From assembly GCF_003344965.1 (NCBI RefSeq), contig NZ_CP031194.1, positions 8,060,001 to 8,124,000 of the forward strand: a DNA stretch of 64,000 bases, written 5' to 3'. Positions within the stretch are counted from its first letter, which is position 1, and every line of letters starts with the position of its first letter. A program made the position numbers and the translations under genes. The notes under the pieces are model-generated. The model saw only the letters and a list, made by a program, of their open reading frames with translations, was not told where the DNA came from and did not search any database. Source of the DNA: Streptomyces paludis (GTDB lineage Bacteria; Actinomycetota; Actinomycetes; Streptomycetales; Streptomycetaceae). Below, piece by piece: positions 18,612-26,098 of the stretch.

Positions 18612-19241
18612 GTGCCCGGCAACGGGAAACAACTGCCGGCCCGCGCGCCGGACCGGGAACCGGAGCCGGACCGGGAACGGGAGCGGGAACGGGAGCCGGA
18701 CCGGTCCGACGACGGCCTGCTCGCCGTACGCGCGGGCGAAGGCGACGAAGAGGCGTTCGAGACGCTGGTGCGCCGGCACGGCCCGGTCATGCTCCAGCTG
18801 GCCACCCGGCTGCTCGGCAGCCGTACCGAGGCCGAGGACGCCGTACAGGACGCGTTCGTGAACGCCTGGCGGAAGCTGCCGGAGTTCCGCGGCGAATCCG
18901 CCTTCAGGACCTGGATGTACCGGATCGTCACCAACCGGTGCCTCAACCAGCTACGCGCCCGCCGCCCGGCCGCCGATCTCTACTCGGTACCGGAACCGGC
19001 CGCGCCCGAACACCAGTCCTCACCCGCCCGCGTGGCCGAGTCCCACGCCGCCACCCGAGCCCTGGCCGGGGCCATGGCCGGGCTCTCGCCGGAGCAGCGT
19101 GCCTGCTGGGTCCTGCGCGAGCTGCACGGACTGTCGTACGAGGACATCGCGGAGACGGTCGGAATCAGCCTTCAGGCGGTCCGCGGCCGGGTCTTCCGAG
19201 CACGCCGCTACCTGACGGAGGCGATGAGCGCATGGCGCTGA
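18612..19241 (+). CDS. ECF-type RNA polymerase sigma factor
   Basis: 209 residues. A charged, repetitive N-terminal extension (residues 1-33, Arg/Glu/Pro/Asp) precedes region 2 (DEEAFETLVRRHGPVMLQLATRLLGSRTEAEDAVQDAFVNAWRKL, with the core-binding DAVQDAF segment) and region 4 (LSPEQRACWVLRELHGLSYEDIAETVGISLQAVRGRVFRARRYL). Start is GTG 18612 after GAGGAG. The last 10 bases overlap the next gene, which encodes a candidate zinc-binding anti-sigma factor. Likely role: activation of an envelope-stress regulon including the neighbouring Asp23 genes. Confidence 0.9.
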   Translation: MPGNGKQLPARAPDREPEPDREREREREPDRSDDGLLAVRAGEGDEEAFETLVRRHGPVMLQLATRLLGSRTEAEDAVQDAFVNAWRKLPEFRGESAFRTWMYRIVTNRCLNQLRARRPAADLYSVPEPAAPEHQSSPARVAESHAATRALAGAMAGLSPEQRACWVLRELHGLSYEDIAETVGISLQAVRGRVFRARRYLTEAMSAWR

Positions 19242-19939
19242 ACGCGCGCCCGGGCCGCCCCGGGGAGCCGGGGGAGACACCCGGGCACGAGCAGATCCAC
19301 GAGCAGATCCACGAGCAGTTCCATGACGAGGAACCGCTGCCCTGCGGTCGCGAACTGAGCGCCGTCTGGGAAGCGTGGGACGCCGGGGAGACCGCCGGCG
19401 ACCCCCATCTGACCACCTGCCCGCACTGCGCCGCCGCCCTGGCCGATCTGGCCGCCCTGGACGACGCCGTACGCGAGGCACGCGCCGACGAGGCACCCGA
19501 CCCGACCGGTCTCGCCGAGCTGACCGGCCGGGTCATGGACATCGTGCGGCTGGAGCTGCGCCCCGGTCGGCCGCTGCCGCTCGGCGGGCCCGAGGACGAC
19601 GCCTGGATCGTGGAGGCCGCGGCCGCCCGCGCCTTCCGCGCCGCCGCCGAGACCCTGCCGTCCGTACGGGCCGGCAGCTGCCGGATCACCCCGCTGGACC
19701 CGGACGCCGCCCGGCGCCCGACGGCGGCTGGCACGGGCTCGGGGGACCGGGGCCCGGTCCGGGTCAGGCTGGAGGTGGCCGCCGGACTGCGGTGGCCGCT
19801 GCCCGAACTGGCCGAGTCGGTACGGGAACGGGTGGCGGAAGCCGCCAGGGAGGCCATCGGCATCGAGGTGGGACGTATCGACGTGGTGATCGTGGATGTC
19901 CTGGCAGCCGCGGAGCACGAGGAGGGAGGACACCGATGA
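19232..19939 (+). CDS. Candidate zinc-finger anti-sigma factor with Asp23-like C-terminus
   Basis: 235 residues. A short duplicated N-terminal segment (HEQIHEQIHEQFHDEE) precedes a motif H-L-T-T-C-P-H-C, the H-x3-C-x2-C signature of zinc anti-sigma (ZAS) domains, with an extra Cys about 30 residues upstream. The C-terminal 60 residues (VRVRLEVAAGLRWPLPELAESVRERVAEAAREAIGIEVGRIDVVIVDVL) resemble the second half of an Asp23/Gls24 domain. No membrane helix, so it would act in the cytosol. Start ATG 19232 overlaps the sigma gene by 10 bases and its stop overlaps the next start (ATGA): a coupled sigma/anti-sigma arrangement. Function is inferred. Confidence 0.65.
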   Translation: MALNARPGRPGEPGETPGHEQIHEQIHEQFHDEEPLPCGRELSAVWEAWDAGETAGDPHLTTCPHCAAALADLAALDDAVREARADEAPDPTGLAELTGRVMDIVRLELRPGRPLPLGGPEDDAWIVEAAAARAFRAAAETLPSVRAGSCRITPLDPDAARRPTAAGTGSGDRGPVRVRLEVAAGLRWPLPELAESVRERVAEAAREAIGIEVGRIDVVIVDVLAAAEHEEGGHR

Positions 19940-20310
19940 GCGCACAGCGGAAGATCCAGGACGAACTGTCCCTCGCGGCGGCGGACGCCGCGCGCGGGGT
20001 CCCGGGGGTGGCGTTCCTGCGGCCCGGGATCGTCGACCGGCTCCGCGCCTCCGCCGCCTCCCGCGCCGGACGCGCCGGTGCCGGGACGGACGGCGCGACG
20101 GGAGGAGGGACCGCGGGCGTACGGGTACGGCCGCCGGCCGGCGGTGAGGGTGTCTGGCAGATCGACATTCAGCTCGTCACCCGTGCCGCGCACCGGACGC
20201 TCGATGTCACCCGCGCCGTACGGGAGACGGCCGGGGCGGCGGCCGGCGCCGTCCTGCCCGGGCCGGGTGACCGGGTGCGGATCACGGTGACGGTCACCGG
20301 CATCGTCTGA
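19936..20310 (+). CDS. Small Asp23-like protein
   Basis: 124 residues. The pattern (LSLAAADAARGVPGVAFLRPGIV ... WQIDIQLVTRAAHRTLDVTRAVRETAGAAAGAVLPGPGDRVRITVTVTGIV) follows the beta-strand/helix order of an Asp23 domain, though weakly conserved. Translationally coupled to the preceding gene (ATGA overlap), so the three genes are one transcript with the ECF sigma factor. It may be a partner of the 17887-18399 Asp23 protein. Assignment to the family is tentative. Confidence 0.6.
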   Translation: MSAQRKIQDELSLAAADAARGVPGVAFLRPGIVDRLRASAASRAGRAGAGTDGATGGGTAGVRVRPPAGGEGVWQIDIQLVTRAAHRTLDVTRAVRETAGAAAGAVLPGPGDRVRITVTVTGIV

Positions 20311-20431
20311 CCCGCCCGCCGCCCGCGGTCCCGCCCCGTCCCCCCCCTCCGTCCCGCTCCCGGCCGTCCGATAACCCTTGCCCCGCCGTCTCGTTGTCCC
20401 CACCGAAGGGTGTGCGACGAGCGGAGGCCGG

Positions 20432-20875
20432 ATGACAGACGGAAGTTGGACGGGGCCGGGGGACGGCCGGGGGCACGGGGCCGGGAGCACGGGGGCGACC
20501 GTCCGCGACCGCACCCGGCGCCGGTTCCTGCGCGCGCTGTTCGCCCTCGGGGTGGTCACGGGCACGACGGCGGCGCTGACCCCGATCCTCCGGGCCGGCC
20601 GCTCCGGCGACGGGCACGGCGCCCGTCCGGTGGCCGACGAGATGTACCGGGGACGCCATATCCGGATCCTGGCCGGCGACCCGGCCCCCGGCTCCCTGCC
20701 CGACATCCGCATCGACGGGCGGCCCCTGCATGTGATGCGGCGCGCGGACGGCAGCTATCTGAGCGCGGTCAACCACTACGAGCCGTTCCCCACGCCGATC
20801 GAGGCGGCCAGGGCGGCGGTGGACGACCTCAGGGGCGCCCAGCTCGCCGGGGCCGTACCGGCCCACCACATCTGA
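20432..20875 (+). CDS. melC1: Tyrosinase copper chaperone (MelC1)
   Basis: 147-residue Tat substrate: RTRRRFLRALFALGVVTGTTAAL at about residues 25-47, then a small mature domain (MYRGRHIRILAGDPA ... DIRIDGRPLHVMRRADGSYLSAVNHYEPFPTPIEAARAAVDDL). MelC1 binds apo-tyrosinase, loads its two coppers and carries it out through the Tat system; the HYEPFPT segment holds the Tyr that occupies the tyrosinase active site in known complexes. ATG 20432 follows GCGGAGG. The tyrosinase gene follows directly. Confidence 0.92.
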   Translation: MTDGSWTGPGDGRGHGAGSTGATVRDRTRRRFLRALFALGVVTGTTAALTPILRAGRSGDGHGARPVADEMYRGRHIRILAGDPAPGSLPDIRIDGRPLHVMRRADGSYLSAVNHYEPFPTPIEAARAAVDDLRGAQLAGAVPAHHI

Positions 20876-20903
20876 CGTGTCCGAACCCGGGGAGGGCCTG
20901 TCC

Positions 20904-21764
20904 GTGTACACCAGGAAGAATCAGCGCGATCTCACCGCCGCCGAGAAGAAGGGCTTCGTCGCGGCCGTCCTCGCGGTGAAACGCTCCGGCGAGTACGAGG
21001 ACTTCGTCCGGCTGCACGACGAGTACAACGTCTCCGACCAGCAGGGCGGCCTGCGCGCCGGGCACATGGCGCCGTCCTTCCTGCCCTGGCACCGGCGGTT
21101 CCTGCTGGAGTTCGAGCGCGCCCTCCAGCGCGTGGACCCCAAGGTGACCGTCCCGTACTGGGACTGGACGGCCGACAACACCCCCGCCGCCGGTCTCTGG
21201 GCCGAGGACTTCCTCGGCGGCACCGGCAGGGCGCGCGACCAGCAGGTCACCACCGGGCCGTTCGCCCACAAGGAGGGCAACTGGACCATCAGGAACGGTG
21301 TGACGACGGGGAAGTTCCTGACCCGTGACCTCGGCCGCCCGTCCTCCCCGGTCTCCCTGCCCAGCAGGGCCGAGATCGCCGCCGCGCTCGACGAGACGGT
21401 GTACGACGCGGCGCCCTGGGACTCGACGGTCACCACCGGCTTCCGCAACCGGCTGGAGGGCTGGATCACCGGCGACGCGCGCGGCCGCAACCACAACCGG
21501 GTCCACCGCTGGGTCGGCGGCGCCATGCTCAGCACGGCCTCCCCGAACGATCCCGTCTTCTGGCTCCACCACTCCTTCGTCGATCTGCTCTGGGACCGCT
21601 GGCAGCGCGCACACCCGGCGTCCGGCTATCTGCCCGAGCGGCGGCTTGGCGCGGGCGATCCGCAGCGCGGCCGGGTGATCAGCCGGGAGGAACCCCTCCC
21701 GCCGTGGAACGTCGCCCCGTCCGCACTCCTCGACCACAGCGGGCTCTACCGCTACGCCGAGTAG
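20904..21764 (+). CDS. melC2: Tyrosinase (MelC2)
   Basis: 286-residue type-3 copper monophenol monooxygenase that oxidises tyrosine to dopaquinone for melanin. All six copper-ligand regions are present: copper A in RLHDEYN and GHMAPSFLPWHRRF, copper B in HNRVHRWVGG and WLHHSFVD. Start GTG 20904 is preferred: GGAGG lies about eight bases upstream and the resulting N-terminus (YTRKNQRDLTAAEKK) matches known Streptomyces tyrosinases; GTG 20877 would add nine residues. No signal peptide of its own, since export relies on MelC1. A terminator hairpin follows. Confidence 0.94.
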   Translation: MYTRKNQRDLTAAEKKGFVAAVLAVKRSGEYEDFVRLHDEYNVSDQQGGLRAGHMAPSFLPWHRRFLLEFERALQRVDPKVTVPYWDWTADNTPAAGLWAEDFLGGTGRARDQQVTTGPFAHKEGNWTIRNGVTTGKFLTRDLGRPSSPVSLPSRAEIAAALDETVYDAAPWDSTVTTGFRNRLEGWITGDARGRNHNRVHRWVGGAMLSTASPNDPVFWLHHSFVDLLWDRWQRAHPASGYLPERRLGAGDPQRGRVISREEPLPPWNVAPSALLDHSGLYRYAE

Positions 21765-21796
21765 AGCCGGGCGACGGAGCCGGCCGTACACGCGCG

Positions 21797-21828
21797 ACGG
21801 CCCCCCGCGTTCGCACGCGGGGGGCCGT
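21797..21828. terminator. Terminator hairpin between melC2 and the chaplin gene
   Basis: Perfect 13-bp GC-rich stem, arms 21797-21809 and 21816-21828, six-base loop. It lies between convergent genes (33 bases after melC2) and probably serves both; no clear U-tract, as is usual in Streptomyces. Confidence 0.85.
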
Positions 21829-21890
21829 CCCTCACCGGATCGCGCGGCCCGCGGGCCGCGCACCGTCATTCAGCGGTCGGTGACCGTGGC

Positions 21891-22157
21891 TCAGTAGCCG
21901 TAGCCGCCGTGGTGACCCGAGGCGTTGACGCACGTGTTGCCGAACGCCGGGTTCAGCAGACCGACGACGTCGATCGAGTTGCCGCAGAGGTTGACGGGGA
22001 GATGCACCGGCACCTGGAGGACATTGCCGGAGAGCACACCGGGGGAGCCGACAGCGGTGGCGCCGGCGCCGGCGTCGGCAGCGGCCATACCGGCGCCACC
22101 GGCCAGGACGGCGCCCGTGCCGACGAGAACAGCGGTTGCCTTCGCGATACGCGACAT
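21891..22157 (-). CDS. Short chaplin
   Basis: 88 residues: Sec signal peptide (1-28, ending MAAADA) and one chaplin domain (VGSPGVLSGNVLQVPVHLPVNLCGNSIDVVGLLNPAFGNTCVN) with the two conserved Cys that form a disulfide. Short chaplins assemble as amyloid fibrils at the cell surface and let aerial hyphae break the air-water interface. No LPxTG sorting signal, so it is secreted rather than wall-anchored. Unusual is the C-terminal extension ASGHHGGYGY after the domain. ATG 22157 follows AAGGAG. A 7-bp hairpin (22187-22203) lies in the leader. Confidence 0.92.
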   Translation of the reverse strand: MSRIAKATAVLVGTGAVLAGGAGMAAADAGAGATAVGSPGVLSGNVLQVPVHLPVNLCGNSIDVVGLLNPAFGNTCVNASGHHGGYGY

Positions 22158-22297
22158 CAAGAATCTCCTTGAACGTGTGGAGCACAGCCGCACGATGTGC
22201 GGCCTTCACGCGGTTCAACGCCGGGATCCACACGCGGTAACGCCCAACACGCCATCCATTTCGGATCGGTTCGCTTCCCCACCTGATCAGCGCAGCC

Positions 22298-24085
22298 TCA
22301 GCCCGAGCGGCGCGGCTGGAGCGTGGTGGCGTACGTACCGCCCCGGGCCAGCAGTTCCTGGTGGCTGCCCACCTCGACGATCCGGCCGCGGTCCATCACG
22401 ACGATCCGGTCCGCGCCCCGGATGGTGGACAGCCGGTGCGCGACGACGAACACCGTCCGGCCCCGTACCAGCTGGGACAGCGCGTCCTGGATCAGCGCCT
22501 CGGACCGGTTGTCCAGCGCCGAGGTCGCCTCGTCCAGCACCAGCACGCGCGGGTCCCTGATCAGGGCCCGGGCGATGGCGAGCCGCTGCCGCTGTCCTCC
22601 GGACAGCCGGGCGCCGCGCTGCCCGACCACCGTGTCCAGCCCCTCGGGCAGCCGGTCGACGAACTCCGTCGCGTTCGCCGCGACCAGCGCCCGTCGCAGC
22701 GCGTCGTCGTCGGCGCCGCCCTCCAGACCGTAGGTGACGTTCTCCCGGACGGTCCCCTCGAAGAGGATCGACTCCTGCGGCACCACCGACAGGAAGCGCC
22801 GGTACGTGCGCAGATCCAGCTCCGCCATGTCCGCGCCGTCCAGCAGGATCCGGCCCTCCGAGGGCCGGATGAAGCCGATCAGCAGATTGAGAATGGTGGA
22901 TTTTCCCGCGCCCGACGCCCCCACCAGGGCTATCGTCTCGCCGGGCCGTACGGAGAGGTCGAAGCCGCGGACCGACGCCTCCGTGGCCTCCGGGTAGCGG
23001 AAGCCCATCCCCTCGAAGTCGATCCGGCCCTCGACCCGGTCGACGCCCGCCTTGCCCTCGTTGCTCTCCAGATCGGGCGCCTGGAGCACCTCGCCCATGG
23101 ACCGCACCGACTCCAGCCCCTTGGAGATGACCGGGGTCAGCCCCATCAAGGTGGTCAGCGAGGCGGTCAGCGCCGTGAAGAAGGCGCTGATCATGACGAC
23201 ATCACCGGCCGAGAGACCCAGCCAGCCGTGGTACGCGACGACCGCCGAGCCCGCGAGACAGCCCACCGCCATCGTGTTGAGGAGGATCCAGGACAGCGCC
23301 CCGAAGCGGCCGTTGAGCAGATCCAGCCGGAACCCGGCGGACAGCACCCGTTCCAGCGTGTGGTCGACCCGGTGCAGCGCCGTCCGCTCCAGACCGTGGG
23401 CGCGGGTGATCGGGATCAGTGTGGTCATCTCACCGACGTGCGAGGACATCCGTTCGACCTCCAGCCGGAACTCCTCGTTGTTGCTGCGGATCCGCGAGCG
23501 CAGCCGGCGCACCAGCAGCGCCGCCAGCGGGACGACGACCAGGAACACGGGCAGCACCGCGGGGGCCCGGAAGCCGATCACCACCAGCCCGCCCACCAGT
23601 GTCATGATCGCGCCGAGCCCCATGTCGGCGCTCTGCTGGGTCATCTGCTCGACGCCCTCGACATCCCGGACCACCTTGGTCTGGAGGACCCCGGCGCTGA
23701 CCCGGGCGTGGTAGCCGATGGACAGGTACTGCATCCGGCGGCAGAGCGCCGAGCGCAGCTCCCGGCCCATACGGCGGATGCTGGAACTCATCAGGCGCGC
23801 GTAGAGCAGCGCCAGCGGGAAGTTCAGGACGAGGACGAACACCAGGACGCCGGTGTTGTACCAGAGTTCGGCGATCGGCCGGTGCTCCACGACGACATCG
23901 ATGATGTTGGCCGTGATCAGCGGCAGCAGCCAGACGGGGATGTGCTTGACGGCGAAGACCAGCACGGCGAGCGAGAGCCTGCGGCGGTCGGGCCGGAAGA
24001 GATAGGCGAGGGTGCGGAGCGGGTGTTCCCCGGAGTAGTGGTGGTCCAGCGGGCTCGTACGCGGGACGGAATCGGGTTTCTGCAT
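22298..24085 (-). CDS. ABC exporter, fused membrane and ATPase domains
   Basis: 595 residues: a six-helix type I exporter membrane domain (about 30-320) and an ATPase domain with Walker A GASGAGKST, Q-loop VPQESILFEG, signature LSGGQRQRLAIARAL, Walker B VLVLDEATSALD and H-loop VVAHRLST. A homodimeric multidrug or lipid-type exporter is likely; the substrate is unknown. Start ATG 24085 has only a distant GAGGA; longer in-frame readings lack conserved sequence. The upstream region holds a tandem TAGAAAGCG repeat (24181-24209) shared with the divergent phosphatase gene. Confidence 0.87.
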   Translation of the reverse strand: MQKPDSVPRTSPLDHHYSGEHPLRTLAYLFRPDRRRLSLAVLVFAVKHIPVWLLPLITANIIDVVVEHRPIAELWYNTGVLVFVLVLNFPLALLYARLMSSSIRRMGRELRSALCRRMQYLSIGYHARVSAGVLQTKVVRDVEGVEQMTQQSADMGLGAIMTLVGGLVVIGFRAPAVLPVFLVVVPLAALLVRRLRSRIRSNNEEFRLEVERMSSHVGEMTTLIPITRAHGLERTALHRVDHTLERVLSAGFRLDLLNGRFGALSWILLNTMAVGCLAGSAVVAYHGWLGLSAGDVVMISAFFTALTASLTTLMGLTPVISKGLESVRSMGEVLQAPDLESNEGKAGVDRVEGRIDFEGMGFRYPEATEASVRGFDLSVRPGETIALVGASGAGKSTILNLLIGFIRPSEGRILLDGADMAELDLRTYRRFLSVVPQESILFEGTVRENVTYGLEGGADDDALRRALVAANATEFVDRLPEGLDTVVGQRGARLSGGQRQRLAIARALIRDPRVLVLDEATSALDNRSEALIQDALSQLVRGRTVFVVAHRLSTIRGADRIVVMDRGRIVEVGSHQELLARGGTYATTLQPRRSG

Positions 24086-24180
24086 GGAGAGCGGAATCCT
24101 CTTCAGGGGTGGGTGGTGACGCACTCGGCGCGTGGAGACACGGAGGCGCGCAGACGAGTCTGCTCCCCTCCCCGGCCGAT

Positions 24181-24209
24181 AGGAAGCGCTTTCTAGAGAT
24201 CGCTTTCTA
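24181..24209. promoter_or_regulatory. Direct repeat TAGAAAGCG in a divergent promoter region
   Basis: On the minus strand TAGAAAGCG occurs twice, 14 bases apart. The outer copy is also part of a LacI-like palindrome (GGAAGCGCTTTC, one mismatch). The element is about 96 bases from the ABC exporter start and 93 bases from the PP2C gene start, so it could control either gene. Confidence 0.45.
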
Positions 24210-24301
24210 CCGGTCGTTCCCCGCGTGGCCCGCGACGCCGTCCGTACCACCCCGGAGGCACTCCGCGCGTGCCGCGGGCCGATCGGTGAGAGGCTGGCCC
24301 C

Positions 24302-25987
24302 ATGGCCGATCGGGGTGCACCACTACCGGCCGCCGCGCCGCCGGACGACTGGCCCGCCCATCCGGACCTGAGCCTCGCTCTGAACCGCATGGGCAGTTTT
24401 GACTGGGATCTCGACACCGGATCGCTGTATCTCGACCCCACCGCGCTCGCCGTGTTCGGCCTGCGGCCCGAGGAGTACACGGGCGAGCCGGCGGCCCTCG
24501 CCGACCGGATCCCGCCGCACGACGCGGCCCGCCTCAAGGCCCTGGTGGCCCGGGCGCTCAAGGAGGGGACCGCCGACTGCGGCGCGTACTTCCGCATCCG
24601 CGACCGGGACGGCACGGTCCGCTGGACGCACACCCAGGCGCACATCAGACACGACGAGGCGGGCCGGCCGCTCCGGATCATCGGCATCGTGCGCGGCGCC
24701 CGGCACGAACTGGCCGAGATCGCCGCCAGAAGCGATCTGGACGAGGACCGGCAGCGGCTGACCGGTGTGGTCGCCCGGACCACCGCGCTGCTGGCCTCCG
24801 CCGGGACCGTCGACGACGTCCTGGACATCCTGCGGGACGAGGAGGCGCTCGGGCACCTCATGGCGGTGAGCGTGATGCTCGGCGTCGTCGAGGGCGAACG
24901 GATCCGGCTGCTCGCCGAGGCCCGCTCGGGCTCCTTCGTCCCCGAGCTGCACTACACGCGGATCGCCGACCCGTACCCGATGAGCGAGGTGGTACGCACC
25001 GGACGCCCCCGCTTCCTCACCTCCCGGGCCGAGTTCCGCGCCGCCTACCCGCGGCTCTGGCCGCACATCGAACCCCTGTCGGTCGCCTCCGGCGCGTACC
25101 TCCCGCTGATCGTCGAGGCCAGGCCGATCGGCGCGCTCGGACTGCTCTACCCCCGGCCGGGCGGCTTCCACGAGGAGGAGCGCAATCTGCTGGTCGCGCT
25201 GAGCGGCGGGATCGCGCAGAGCCTCCAGCGCACCCGGCTCTACGAACAGCAGCACGATCTCGCCGAGGACCTCCAGCAGGCGATGCTGCCCCGCCACATC
25301 CCGGCCGTCCGGGGCGCGCGGACGGCCGTACGGTACCGCTCCGCGCGGATCGGCCGCAGCGTCGGCGGCGACTGGTACGACGTACTGCCGCTGCCCGGCG
25401 GGCGGGTGGGGCTGACGATCGGCGACGTCCAGGGCCACGACACCGACGCGGCCGTGGTGATGGGCCAGTTGCGCATGGCGCTGTGGGCCTACACCGCCGA
25501 GGGCCACCCGCCGGACACCGCGCTGGCCCGTGCCTCGGTCCTGCTCGGCCGGCTGGACACCGACCGCTTCGCGACCTGCACCTATGTGGAGGCCGATCTG
25601 CGCACCGGAGAGCTGCGGATCGTGCGCGCCGGGCATCTCGACCCGCTGGTACGGCGCGCCGACGGCAGCTGCGAGTGGCTGCCCACCGCCGGCGGACTGC
25701 CGCTCGGGCTCTCCGCCGAGTTCGCCGGGCCCGGCGGGATCAGCTACCCGGTCACCCACGGGACGCTCGCGCCCGGCGACACGATCCTGCTCTGCACCGA
25801 CGGCCTGGTGGAGGAGCCGGGCACCGACCTGGGCGACAGCCTGGAGGTGCTCCGCCGCCGCGTCCTCGACGGCCCGGCCGGGCTCCCGGAACTGGCCGAC
25901 CGGCTCTTCGCGGCGGTGGTGGAACGCGACGGCGACGACGACCGGGCGCTGCTGCTCCTGCGCAGGAACGGGCCCGGCACGGACTGA
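24302..25987 (+). CDS. PAS-GAF-PP2C (SpoIIE-type) serine phosphatase
   Basis: 561 residues. PAS domain (about 20-130: GSFDWDLDTGSLYLDPTALAVFGL ... GTVRWTHTQAHIR), GAF domain (about 155-310) and a SpoIIE/PP2C phosphatase domain (from about 330) with metal-binding motifs VGGDWYDVLPL, GDVQGHDTDAA and LCTDGLVE. Such proteins dephosphorylate anti-sigma-factor antagonists in response to a sensed signal; Streptomyces have dozens. No transmembrane helix, so a cytosolic sensor. Its target and signal are not encoded next door. Confidence 0.88.
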   Translation: MADRGAPLPAAAPPDDWPAHPDLSLALNRMGSFDWDLDTGSLYLDPTALAVFGLRPEEYTGEPAALADRIPPHDAARLKALVARALKEGTADCGAYFRIRDRDGTVRWTHTQAHIRHDEAGRPLRIIGIVRGARHELAEIAARSDLDEDRQRLTGVVARTTALLASAGTVDDVLDILRDEEALGHLMAVSVMLGVVEGERIRLLAEARSGSFVPELHYTRIADPYPMSEVVRTGRPRFLTSRAEFRAAYPRLWPHIEPLSVASGAYLPLIVEARPIGALGLLYPRPGGFHEEERNLLVALSGGIAQSLQRTRLYEQQHDLAEDLQQAMLPRHIPAVRGARTAVRYRSARIGRSVGGDWYDVLPLPGGRVGLTIGDVQGHDTDAAVVMGQLRMALWAYTAEGHPPDTALARASVLLGRLDTDRFATCTYVEADLRTGELRIVRAGHLDPLVRRADGSCEWLPTAGGLPLGLSAEFAGPGGISYPVTHGTLAPGDTILLCTDGLVEEPGTDLGDSLEVLRRRVLDGPAGLPELADRLFAAVVERDGDDDRALLLLRRNGPGTD

Positions 25988-26098
25988 GAGCCGCCCTTCG
26001 GCCCCCTCACCGCGTGTTCTCCCCGGCCTTTGCCCGGACGCCTGGTTCATTGCTCTGTGCGCGGCCACGGTGGCCGCCGGGCGTGCCGGGGAGAAGTC

